64,000 nt of DNA, taken from contig CAZOJQ010000002.1 of assembly GCA_964580185.1 (NCBI GenBank), positions 62,001 to 126,000 on the forward strand, given 5' to 3'. The first letter of the stretch is position 1, and the number at the start of each line of letters is the position of its first letter. The notes under the pieces are model-generated. The model was not told the DNA's origin and made no database searches. It worked only from the letters and a program-made list of their open reading frames with translations. Shown piece by piece: positions 8,403 to 16,995 of this stretch. Source of the DNA: CAYWWY01 sp964580185. Lineage in GTDB: Bacteria > Thermotogota > Thermotogae > MWEM01. A program made the position numbers and the translations under genes.

Positions 8403-9807
8403 AAAAGGTTCCCACGATAAAGGCGTCTGTAATGTGATTGCCTTGAACAGTCTGAACACCGGGAAAAGCCCAGTCTAACACCTTGTCTCGGGCATAATGG
8501 TACAACTCCGGATAGGTCAACTTCTGATCCGCATTTCCCATTGGTCCATATCCGTCTGCGTTGTGTGTCGCGTCGAAAGCGCCCATTGGATTGTTTGAAC
8601 CCGTATGGCCCATTCCGTCAGTCAGAAAGAAGCTCATGTACCCGTGTTTCAACACATCATCTTCGTAAGCGCTTTCCGTAACGGAGGCTCCCGTCAACAC
8701 ATAGAATTCGTAGGTGGAGCCAAACGCGCCTCTCTTCTCAGGATCCTCCGCAAAAGCCGCAATGACCGCCTCGTTGAATCGAACTGCCCGATCCAATCGA
8801 TCTTGGCCGGATCCATCCGGGGTAAGATTCGCGAAATACCCCGATTCGCAAGCATCGATGATTACAAGCTTTGTTCCCTGGATCTTTCCCAATTCGGTTC
8901 GCAAGTCGTTCACGCTGATTTCCCCCGAAGGCAAATAGATATACGAAGTAATCCCATTGTGATACCCATGCCCAGAGTAGTGGAAGACAAAGAAGTCCTC
9001 CGCTTGACTGCCCGGGATATACTCATTCAACCAGCCAATCACATCGGAACGTGACATCGACCCTGTCCGCGTCTGTACGTCGAAAGATTCCGCCAGGTTG
9101 GAAAAAACCACTCGAATCCGTTCGGAATCACGCGCCGCTCCCGGGAGATCACCGGTCCCACCATAATCCGAAGCGCCAATAGACAACGCCCGGAAAGATC
9201 CAAGGGGAATAAGGGCGAAGTGGGCCGTCAGAGTCACAGGATGAGCAGGCATCGGATACGAATAAGCGGCAACAGCGCTGATCAGTTCTCCGTTTTCGGC
9301 CCAATGGGAAAATTGATATCCTTCTTGGGGAACGGCATCAATAGGTACAACCGCGCCTGCGGGGTATGACCCAGCTCCAAAAACCGCGCCCCCTGCCAAA
9401 GGCTGCGCTTGCAGCTGAAGAAGGTACAGGATGGGAACGAATCGGGCCCGAATCGTGCGAGATGCAATCGCTGGGAAATTTAAGGGATTTGAAGCGCTGA
9501 CTTTTGTCGTTCCTTCATACCACCCTTCGAACTGATAGCCTTCATAGGCCTGCGCTTCCAGGGAGATATAGGTACCCACAAACACTGTTTTGCTTTGAGA
9601 TTGATCGGTCCACAATCCTCCATCGATCCGAACCTCTCCCCCATATAGAGCGTTTCGTGAATGGGCTTCTTCCAATGGCATGACACTGACGGTTATGGTA
9701 ACCTGCAAGGGTGTTGGCCCAGGCGAAATTCCGCCGCACGCTGTCATCAAAAAAATGCTGGCAATCAAAATCCCCACCATGCAAAGAACGCAGATTCTTC
9801 TTTTCAC
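8401..9807 (-). CDS. Caspase-domain (orthocaspase-like) lipoprotein with InlB-type repeats
   Basis: About 468 residues. I start it at the GTG at 9807 because AAGGAGG lies six bases upstream and this leaves a standard lipoprotein signal (basic VKRR, hydrophobic core, lipobox LMTAC). An ATG at 9840 with AAGGGG is the alternative. Next come two repeats of the divergent InlB B-repeat type (GYQFEGWYEG and GYQFSHWAENG). Then a peptidase C14 domain: ALSIGASDYGG, catalytic His in FFVFHYSGHGYHNG and catalytic Cys in LVIIDACESGYF. The protein should be a membrane-anchored cysteine peptidase outside the cytoplasm, with Arg/Lys or Asp preference unknown. Convergent with the GDPD gene and downstream of katA. 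Confidence 0.85.
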   Translation of the reverse strand: MKRRICVLCMVGILIASIFLMTACGGISPGPTPLQVTITVSVMPLEEAHSRNALYGGEVRIDGGLWTDQSQSKTVFVGTYISLEAQAYEGYQFEGWYEGTTKVSASNPLNFPAIASRTIRARFVPILYLLQLQAQPLAGGAVFGAGSYPAGAVVPIDAVPQEGYQFSHWAENGELISAVAAYSYPMPAHPVTLTAHFALIPLGSFRALSIGASDYGGTGDLPGAARDSERIRVVFSNLAESFDVQTRTGSMSRSDVIGWLNEYIPGSQAEDFFVFHYSGHGYHNGITSYIYLPSGEISVNDLRTELGKIQGTKLVIIDACESGYFANLTPDGSGQDRLDRAVRFNEAVIAAFAEDPEKRGAFGSTYEFYVLTGASVTESAYEDDVLKHGYMSFFLTDGMGHTGSNNPMGAFDATHNADGYGPMGNADQKLTYPELYHYARDKVLDWAFPGVQTVQGNHITDAFIVGTF

Positions 9808-9865
9808 CAGATCCCTCCTTATGCGTATGTGGATCTTCATAGAAACCCCTTGTGATGTCTTCGAA

Positions 9866-11326
9866 TTATTGCAGGCGGGCTTCGCTCAAGGGGATCCCCA
9901 AAGCCTCAGCCACTCCTTTTCCGTATGCGGGGTCGGCCTTGAAACAGTTTTGGATGTGCCGGATCTTGATCATCCGTGGCGCGTCGCCCATATTCCGAGC
10001 GGTGTTCTCAAACAACGCCTGTTTTTGCTCCGGGTTCATCAAGTTGAACAAGGCCCGAGGTTGGGAGTAATAGTCATCATCCTCACGGTGGTTCCAATGG
10101 CCTGCGTCCCCCTCCAAACCAAGGGTTGGTTCAGAGAAGCCGGGTTGTTCTTCCCATTCTCCATAACTGTTTGGTTCATAACCGATTCTACTTCCGTGAT
10201 TCCCATCCACACGCATTTGCCCGTCTCGGTGATAGCTATGGACTGGACAACGAGGCGCGTTGACAGGGATCAGATGATGATTGACTCCAAGGCGGTATCG
10301 CTGCGCGTCTCCATAGGAGAACAAACGCCCCTGAAGCATCTTGTCCGGCGAGAATCCGATGCCCGGCACAATGCTCGCCGGATTGAAGGCAGCTTGTTCC
10401 ACATCGGCGAAGTAATTTTCGGGGTTTTTGTTCAACTCTAAGATTCCCACATCGATCAGGGGAAAATCCGCATGTGGCCATACCTTTGTAAGGTCAAACG
10501 GATTGTAAGGGACTTTTGCTGCTTCTTGTTCCATCATGACTTGGATCGACATCTTCCATCGAGGATAATCGCCCTTTTCGATGGCCTCGAACAAATCCCG
10601 TTGGTGGCTTTCGCGATCCTTGGCGATGATGGCTTCTGCTTCCTGATCGGTCAGATTCTTGATCCCTTGTTGGGTATGAAGGTGAAACTTGACCCAATGC
10701 CGCTCGTTGGCGCTGTTGATCATGCTGAACGTATGGCTGCCATACCCGTTCATGTGCCGATACGAATAGGGGATTCCGCGATCGCTCATGGTAATGGTCA
10801 CCTGATGCAACGCTTCGGGAAGAGATGTCCAGAAATCCCAATTGTTTTTTGCGCTGCGCATATTCGTTTTCGGGTCTCTTTTTACAGCATGATTGAGATC
10901 GGGAAACTTGAGGGGATCGCGGAGGAAGAAGACCGGGGTATTGTTTCCTACCAAATCCCAATTTCCTTCTTCCGTATAGAATTTGATCGCAAACCCACGA
11001 ATATCCCGCTCTGCGTCTGCCGCGCCGCGTTCACCCGCTACAGTGGAAAAGCGAACAAACACATCCGTTTTTTTCTCTACTTCGGAAAAGATCTTTGCCT
11101 TGGTAAATCGGGTAATATCGTGGGTCACGGTGAAGGTGCCGAACGCCCCCGATCCCTTTGCGTGCATTCGGCGTTCTGGAATTACTTCCCGATCAAAATG
11201 CGCCAATTTTTCTAGATACCATACATCCTGCAACAACATCGGTCCTCGTTTGCCGGCAGTCATAATATTTTGATTGTCCGGTACAGGGGCTCCGTTGGTA
11301 CGGGTTAACTTTTTCTTCTTATCCAT
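9866..11326 (-). CDS. katA: Monofunctional heme catalase
   Basis: 486 residues, the usual size of small-subunit catalases. Catalytic His is in RRMHAKGSGAFG (residue about 54), catalytic Asn in VGNNTPVFFLRDP, and the proximal heme Tyr in RLFSYGDAQRYRLG (about residue 340). It disproportionates hydrogen peroxide to water and oxygen in the cytoplasm. GGAGG lies six bases before the ATG. No PerR or OxyR gene is next to it, and I found no clear own promoter in the 154 bp upstream. A heme catalase stands out beside the strictly anaerobic glycyl-radical genes of this window and may have been acquired laterally. Confidence 0.96.
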   Translation of the reverse strand: MDKKKKLTRTNGAPVPDNQNIMTAGKRGPMLLQDVWYLEKLAHFDREVIPERRMHAKGSGAFGTFTVTHDITRFTKAKIFSEVEKKTDVFVRFSTVAGERGAADAERDIRGFAIKFYTEEGNWDLVGNNTPVFFLRDPLKFPDLNHAVKRDPKTNMRSAKNNWDFWTSLPEALHQVTITMSDRGIPYSYRHMNGYGSHTFSMINSANERHWVKFHLHTQQGIKNLTDQEAEAIIAKDRESHQRDLFEAIEKGDYPRWKMSIQVMMEQEAAKVPYNPFDLTKVWPHADFPLIDVGILELNKNPENYFADVEQAAFNPASIVPGIGFSPDKMLQGRLFSYGDAQRYRLGVNHHLIPVNAPRCPVHSYHRDGQMRVDGNHGSRIGYEPNSYGEWEEQPGFSEPTLGLEGDAGHWNHREDDDYYSQPRALFNLMNPEQKQALFENTARNMGDAPRMIKIRHIQNCFKADPAYGKGVAEALGIPLSEARLQ

Positions 11327-11353
11327 GGCCTGCCTCCTTTTTTTGATATGGTT

Positions 11354-11377
11354 GAAAAAGTTTGTGGTTTCAAACTT
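11354..11377 (-). terminator. Possible AT-rich terminator after lspA / inverted repeat before katA
   Basis: On the minus strand AAGTTTG, a six-base loop, CAAACTT followed by more T residues (five in a row). It sits 104 bases after the lspA stop and 28 bases before the katA ATG. It could end the long secA-prfB-lspA transcript; the stem is short and AT-rich, so an operator for katA is the alternative. Confidence 0.45.
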
Positions 11378-11480
11378 CTCACTCTAACGAAAACTATGGA
11401 GAATAAATTCCTCCAAAAGCCTTCGTGTTCAACAGAGGCTCGTTCATGTATGACTGGATCGTCAACGCCCAATCGGGTTG

Positions 11481-11951
11481 TTAAAGCACCCACCCTTCGG
11501 AATCCGGGAAGAGCGGTTTATGAACAAAGAGAAGATAGATCCCCATCCCAATAGCCCCCGAGACCACAAAGGCATCGGCAAAGTTGAAGATGGCGAAATT
11601 TCCGATATGGATAAAGTCCACGACCGCCCCTCGAAAGAATCGATCGATCAAGTTGCCTACCGCTCCTCCGATGATGGCTCCGAACGAGAATCGGAGGAAC
11701 CAGGAGAAATCAGCGTATTTCCATGCAAGAACAGCCATACCGACGCTTATGATCAATACCGCTGGCAAGAGCTGATCCCCTTTTCCCTGGAGCATCCCGA
11801 AAACGATCCCTTCATTTTCATAATGGGTAAACCGGAACCATGAGCCAATAATCGGAATACTCTTGTATAAAGGGATATACACAACAACGAGCCATTTTGT
11901 CAGTTGATCCAGTCCCACAACCAAGAAAAACCAACAAACGGTCTTCTTCAT
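11481..11951 (-). CDS. lspA: Prolipoprotein signal peptidase II
   Basis: 156 residues with four membrane helices. Conserved blocks: VGLDQLTKW near residue 13, THYENEGIVFGML near 42, GGAVGNLIDRFFRGAVVDFI near 96 with the first catalytic Asp, and FNFADAFVVSG near 120 with the second. It is an aspartic peptidase that cleaves before the lipid-modified Cys of lipoproteins, of which this window encodes at least five. The ATG lies 9 bases after the prfB stop, so it is the last gene of the long operon. Confidence 0.93.
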   Translation of the reverse strand: MKKTVCWFFLVVGLDQLTKWLVVVYIPLYKSIPIIGSWFRFTHYENEGIVFGMLQGKGDQLLPAVLIISVGMAVLAWKYADFSWFLRFSFGAIIGGAVGNLIDRFFRGAVVDFIHIGNFAIFNFADAFVVSGAIGMGIYLLFVHKPLFPDSEGWVL

Positions 11952-11960
11952 CGGAGGGGG

Positions 11961-13064
11961 TTACTTCTTTCCTTTGGTATAATATATCAATTCCGCCTCG
12001 ATGAAGGCATCCAGATCCCCATCCATAACCGAATCAACATTTCCGGTTTCATGCTCGGTTCGAAGATCTTTAATCATTTTGTAGGGATGAAAAACGTACG
12101 ATCGAATCTGGTTGCCCCACGAAATACCCGTCAGTTCTCCTTGAATCGCATCGGCCTCTTTCCTCTTGATCTCCATTTCTCGTTCATACAGTTTCGCGGC
12201 AAGGATCTTCATTGCCGTATCTTTGTTCTGGTGCTGAGAACGTTGATTTTGGCAAGCAACAACAAACCCCGTAGGCAAATGGGTGATACGGACAGCGGAC
12301 TCGGTTCGGTTGACATACTGTCCCCCCGCTCCAGAAGCGCGGTATACATCTATCCGCAGATCGTCGGGGTTGATCTCGACGTCAACGTGATCGTCCAACT
12401 CCGGCATCAAGTTTACAGAGACGAAAGACGTGTGTCTCCGTTTGGAGGAGTCAAAGGGCGAAATCCGGACCAACCGGTGGACACCTTTCTCGTATTTGAG
12501 ATATCCATAGACATAATTGCCCTTGATCAGCAAGGTAGCATCCTTGATTCCTGCCTCATCCCCTGGCTGCACTTCGATTATTTCCGTTTCAAATCCGCGT
12601 CGTTCCGCCCATCGAAGGTACATTCTCAATAACATCTGGGCCCAATCTTGGGATTCTGTCCCGCCCGCTCCGGGATGGATGGTCAAAAAGGCATTGTTCA
12701 TATCGAATTGCTCGTTCAAGACCATCTTCAATTCAAAATCGCGCACCTTTTGTCTCAGCATTCGAAGATCTTTCTGAAAATGCGCTTCCATGGAATCATC
12801 GTCATCGATCAACTCAAGGGCTGTGTTTCCATCCTCAATCAGCTCCTGCAAATCCCGATACTCCTGCAGCTGGGTTTCAAGAACCTTGGCGTCTCTTAAG
12901 ACATCGGCCGCTGATTGTGGATCGTCCCAAAATCCTTGACGGCCCATCTCTGTTTCCAATTCTGCCAATCGAGCCCGGCTTCGTTTTGGATCCAGAACCG
13001 CTGACATATCTTCAAACTTTTCCGACAAAACGCGAAATTCCAGTTTTTCTTCGTATGATAACAA
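11961..13064 (-). CDS. prfB: Peptide chain release factor 2
   Basis: 367 residues. RF2 hallmarks are the stop-codon tripeptide SPF in VRISPFDSSKRRHTS and the GGQ motif in ASGAGGQYVNRTESAVR. It releases peptides at UGA and UAA. The first codon is a TTG six bases after the secA stop, with GAGGTGA just upstream. The frame is open through the N-terminal region where many bacteria have a CUUUGA programmed +1 frameshift; here the corresponding codons read CTG GAT, so the autoregulatory frameshift is absent. Confidence 0.95.
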   Translation of the reverse strand: MLSYEEKLEFRVLSEKFEDMSAVLDPKRSRARLAELETEMGRQGFWDDPQSAADVLRDAKVLETQLQEYRDLQELIEDGNTALELIDDDDSMEAHFQKDLRMLRQKVRDFELKMVLNEQFDMNNAFLTIHPGAGGTESQDWAQMLLRMYLRWAERRGFETEIIEVQPGDEAGIKDATLLIKGNYVYGYLKYEKGVHRLVRISPFDSSKRRHTSFVSVNLMPELDDHVDVEINPDDLRIDVYRASGAGGQYVNRTESAVRITHLPTGFVVACQNQRSQHQNKDTAMKILAAKLYEREMEIKRKEADAIQGELTGISWGNQIRSYVFHPYKMIKDLRTEHETGNVDSVMDGDLDAFIEAELIYYTKGKK

Positions 13065-13070
13065 ACTCCG

Positions 13071-15698
13071 TCACCTCGCCACTTTCATTCTTCGCTTGGC
13101 CGTTGTCTTCGAGCCCTTTGCTTCTGTTTTTCTCCTCTGTTTTCGATTGAAAGAGTCGAAGTCTTCGTGGGTGTATTTCAATCGATCCACTTCCTGTTGG
13201 GCTTCTTGAGAGGCTTGCTGGTGATCAACCCGGACAATTCGGAGCAACAGAGAGGCCATATCGTCGTAGATCGAATCGATCATTTCCTCAAACAACCGAT
13301 GCGATTCTCTCTTAAACTCCATAACCGGATCTTTTTGCCCGTACGCCCGCAAACTGATTCCTTCCTTCAGAGAATCGATGGATTCCAGGTGTTTGCGCCA
13401 CCGTTCATCGATGATTTTCAAAAGCAGATACTTTTGGAGTCCAAAAAAATCGGCTCCGATTTCCTCCTTCTTTGCTTCGTACGCTTGGATCATACATTCA
13501 TAGAGATCGGTTTGAATCTGTTCGACCGATTGGATCGCATCCCATGGGATCGAGTCGAAAATGGGGGGAAAGGGATTCAGAGATCCTTTCAATCCCGGAA
13601 GATCCCACTCCGTTCCTGGACAATAGGTATCAATTCTTCGATCCACCACATCTTGATAGATGTCCTTGAGGTTCTCCGATATATCCGTTTCTCCCAGAAC
13701 CCAGTTTCGGTGCTCGTAGATGGCTTTTCTCTGGGAATCCATCACTGTATCGAGCTCCAAAAGGTATTTTCGAATAGAGAAGTGCATCCCTTCCACCCGC
13801 TTCTGCGCTTGCTCGATCAACCGGGTCAGCATCGGATGATAGATTGGTTCCCCTTGCTGAATCTTCATCATATCCATAATCTTGGCAATCCGGTCTCCAC
13901 CGAAGATCCGGACTAGATCGTCTTCTGTGGAAAGAAAGAACTTGGATTCCCCAACATCCCCCTGACGTCCGCTTCTGCCGCGAAGCTGGTTGTCGATTCT
14001 TCTCGCTTCATGCCGTTCGGTTCCAATGACATACAATCCCCCCAACTCTTTCACACCTCGGCCCAGCTTGATGTCAGTCCCGCGGCCTGCCATGTTGGTG
14101 GCAATTGTTACCATCTTCTGTTCCCCGGCTTTCGCAATGATTTCCGCTTCCTGTTCGTGAAATTTCGCGTTCAATACCTGGTGTGGGATGGAAAGCTTTT
14201 TGAGGGCTGTACTGATCCATTCGCTCTTTTCGATCGAAGTGGTTCCTACCAAGAGCGGTTGCCCTTTTTCATACCGAGCTTGGATTTCTTTGATAATGGC
14301 CCCGTATTTTTCTCCTACCGTTCGATAGATCTCATCGTCATGATCCGCACGGATCATGGGTTTGTGCGTGGGGATCACCGCGGCATCCATCCGATAGATT
14401 TGCTTGAACTCCTCTTCTTCTGTTTTAGCGGTTCCTGTCATCCCAGCGAGCTTTTCATACATCCGGAAGTAATTCTGGAAGGTTATGCTTGCGTAGGTCA
14501 AAGACTCCTCTTGCACCTTCACCCCTTCCTTCGCTTCAAGGGCTTGATGCAATCCGCCGCTGAATCGCCGACCCGGCATGAGCCTTCCCGTAAATTCATC
14601 CACGATCACAACTTGGCCCTGGTCATCGACAATATAGTGATCTTCTCGTTGATACAGGTGGAGGGCATTGAGGGCGTTGATGACATGATACAGATCATCG
14701 ATGTTCGCGGGGTCGTATAGGTTTTCCAGATTCAACAACTTTTCGGATTTTGCGACACCTTCTTCGGTCAGGGTAACGGTACGGCTCTTTTCATCGATGA
14801 CATAATCGGTATCTGCTCCATACTTTGGAGCTATGCGGGCAAACTTGTTGTACACCAAAGCCGTGCCTTTTGTAGGCCCGGAAATGATAAGAGGGGTTCG
14901 GGCTTCATCGATCAATATGGAATCAACCTCATCCACGATGGCGAAAAAGTGGCTTCTTTGTGATTTGGCAGATTGTTCGTATACCAAATTATCCCGCAAA
15001 TAATCAAACCCAAATTCATTGTTGGTCCCGTATACCACATCCAATTGATACACATCTCTGCGTTCCACGGGCTCCAACCGGATCGAAAAGGCTTTTGCGG
15101 CCTCTGAGTTTTGTTCGCTTTCTTCGATGGTTTCGCGATCGACCCCTTTTGGCCATACCCACAAGTCTTTCTCGACTGCTTCTTTTTGAAGATCGGGGTG
15201 TTCCCATACCACCTCAAAAGAAGCGTTCAATGAGTTGATTACACCAATGCGCAAGCCTAGACTTTTATAGAGCGGCGCCATCCACATCGCATGAAACCGA
15301 GCCAAATAATCATTGACGGTAACCATATGGACCCCTTTTCCGGTCATTCCATTGAGAAAGACGGGAAGGGTCACTACAAGCGTTTTTCCTTCTCCTGTTC
15401 GCATTTCGGCTACATGTCCTTCATGAAGAGCGAGCGCGCCAACGATCTGAACATCGAAGGGAGCCAAACCTAGCACTCGTTTGGCTGTTTCACAGGCGAT
15501 TGCAAAGGCCTGTTCCACATAGTCATCCAAAGAACTGGCTTTCTGAACCTCTATTCTCAACTGTTCCGCTTGGTCAAACAAAGCCTGGTTTGTTTGTTTT
15601 TCCAGTTCTCGGTGGATTTCTCGGACAGAGTTCGCCATTTTGCGATATCTACGCAACAGGCTTTCGTTCTTATCGAATAGTTTCCCAAAGAGCTTCAT
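13071..15698 (-). CDS. secA: Preprotein translocase ATPase SecA
   Basis: 875 residues. Walker A is MRTGEGKTLV near residue 99; DEVDSILIDEARTPLIISG (DEAD-type motif), the NMAGRGTDIKLG helicase motif and RGRSGRQGD are all present. The Sec motor pushes unfolded preproteins through SecYEG. The C-terminus is a short basic tail (KRRMKVAR) and lacks the cysteine-rich zinc-binding SEC-C motif that binds SecB in many bacteria. It lies 13 bases downstream of the unknown exported protein gene and 6 bases before prfB. Confidence 0.97.
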   Translation of the reverse strand: MKLFGKLFDKNESLLRRYRKMANSVREIHRELEKQTNQALFDQAEQLRIEVQKASSLDDYVEQAFAIACETAKRVLGLAPFDVQIVGALALHEGHVAEMRTGEGKTLVVTLPVFLNGMTGKGVHMVTVNDYLARFHAMWMAPLYKSLGLRIGVINSLNASFEVVWEHPDLQKEAVEKDLWVWPKGVDRETIEESEQNSEAAKAFSIRLEPVERRDVYQLDVVYGTNNEFGFDYLRDNLVYEQSAKSQRSHFFAIVDEVDSILIDEARTPLIISGPTKGTALVYNKFARIAPKYGADTDYVIDEKSRTVTLTEEGVAKSEKLLNLENLYDPANIDDLYHVINALNALHLYQREDHYIVDDQGQVVIVDEFTGRLMPGRRFSGGLHQALEAKEGVKVQEESLTYASITFQNYFRMYEKLAGMTGTAKTEEEEFKQIYRMDAAVIPTHKPMIRADHDDEIYRTVGEKYGAIIKEIQARYEKGQPLLVGTTSIEKSEWISTALKKLSIPHQVLNAKFHEQEAEIIAKAGEQKMVTIATNMAGRGTDIKLGRGVKELGGLYVIGTERHEARRIDNQLRGRSGRQGDVGESKFFLSTEDDLVRIFGGDRIAKIMDMMKIQQGEPIYHPMLTRLIEQAQKRVEGMHFSIRKYLLELDTVMDSQRKAIYEHRNWVLGETDISENLKDIYQDVVDRRIDTYCPGTEWDLPGLKGSLNPFPPIFDSIPWDAIQSVEQIQTDLYECMIQAYEAKKEEIGADFFGLQKYLLLKIIDERWRKHLESIDSLKEGISLRAYGQKDPVMEFKRESHRLFEEMIDSIYDDMASLLLRIVRVDHQQASQEAQQEVDRLKYTHEDFDSFNRKQRRKTEAKGSKTTAKRRMKVAR

Positions 15699-15711
15699 TC
15701 AATCATCTCCT

Positions 15712-16995
15712 TCAATAGATTCTCATAACTGTACGGTCAATTCGGGATTCCTGTATGTGGGCAAAGGGAACGGAAATCCGAACATGAGAGATCTCCCGAA
15801 ACCACACTCCAAAATGGACCGCTCTGCGACCCTCGAAAACAGCGGTCCAAAGATCTCGCTCGTCGATAGAGGGAGGCGAACGGGGGGAAGATGATTGCTC
15901 TCGTTGATGATCCCAGCGATCATTTTTGTTGGAAAAAAGAATCCGGTCGTCCAATACTCGAATCCACAGGTTTGGAGGACTCGACCGCAAACAGATGACC
16001 TGATCTTTGGCGCTTTCATCAAAGGGCTCAGACCAACTGGCAAAGAAAGGACGCATTGCCTCTTGGGCAAGAGGATGATGGACACGAATGATCCATTGAT
16101 CGGGAAAGTCTTCATGAATCACCATCGTCGCTTTTTCCAGAATAGCCCGCAACATCCGATTCCATTCAGAATCATACGTAAACTCAGGGAAAAGCGCTGG
16201 ATATCTGGCCAGATAATACGAGGGAGAAAACCAGTGGATTTGGGACTGCTCGGAAGAAATCCCATAATCCTCAATCCAGTCCAGGACCGACTGAGCGGTT
16301 AATGGCTGATGACTACCCGTTGGCTGACCCCGAAGGTCGACACTGAGAAACCCGGCCTGTCTACGGACTTCTAAAACCTGAAGAGGGGTCTGTCCATACA
16401 AAAGGATTGAAGGGGAAAAGGATTCCCGATAAATCTGCTGCTCTCGGATCCTTTGCAACCCTTGTGCTGAGAAGGATATCCCCACATATTCGCCCACGCG
16501 ATACGAGAACGGTTCCGCGGAAAACAACCCCCGGAAAAGGATTTCAACTCCCTCAAAGTACGGAAGGATGACTCCTCCCCGTTCCATGGCATTGTGAAGC
16601 AAGCTGAAAAAGGCTTCTGGATGAAAAAACGCTTCGATCTGACCCAGGGGATTCCAACCCTCCATCGGGCCATACCAACAAAGGATGACAGGCTGTTTCA
16701 ACAGCCGATCGAACAAGGAAGCATGCAGGTTATTTTCGATGCTCCACCGGAAAACCCGCTGCTCGATCTGCTGGTCCATGCGGAAAACATTCCATAGGGT
16801 ATGGATTGAAGGCGCATCCAGATTCTGAAAACTTTGATAGGAAGACAAATACAGCGTTAGGGACGTGTCTTGCACCCAAGGAATGGAACCGACAGTAGCA
16901 AAAGCGGAATATGACGTCACGAACAAAGGAGCCAGTACCAGCCAGGCTAAAACGCTTCGGATTGTCCGAAGATCAGAACATTTGACCAAACCCAA
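15712..16995 (-). CDS. Exported protein of unknown function between bamA and secA
   Basis: About 427 residues, not recognised. I place the start at the TTG at 16995 since GGAGG lies eight bases upstream; this overlaps the end of bamA by 23 bases and gives a signal peptide (IRSVLAWLVLAPLFVTSYSAFA). The rest is mixed alpha/beta with aromatic-rich stretches such as VILCWYGPMEGW and IHWFSPSYYLARYP and no membrane helix. It resembles the general look of DUF3352-type periplasmic proteins, but I cannot confirm that. Its position in a bamA-secA operon suggests a role in the periplasm or in outer-membrane protein delivery. Confidence 0.6.
   Translation of the reverse strand: MGLVKCSDLRTIRSVLAWLVLAPLFVTSYSAFATVGSIPWVQDTSLTLYLSSYQSFQNLDAPSIHTLWNVFRMDQQIEQRVFRWSIENNLHASLFDRLLKQPVILCWYGPMEGWNPLGQIEAFFHPEAFFSLLHNAMERGGVILPYFEGVEILFRGLFSAEPFSYRVGEYVGISFSAQGLQRIREQQIYRESFSPSILLYGQTPLQVLEVRRQAGFLSVDLRGQPTGSHQPLTAQSVLDWIEDYGISSEQSQIHWFSPSYYLARYPALFPEFTYDSEWNRMLRAILEKATMVIHEDFPDQWIIRVHHPLAQEAMRPFFASWSEPFDESAKDQVICLRSSPPNLWIRVLDDRILFSNKNDRWDHQREQSSSPRSPPSIDERDLWTAVFEGRRAVHFGVWFREISHVRISVPFAHIQESRIDRTVMRIY

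Noticed and set aside
11961..13064. Possible frameshift or truncated start in prfB because of the TTG start codon
   Set aside because: Length, motifs and ribosome site are normal and the frame is open from the start.
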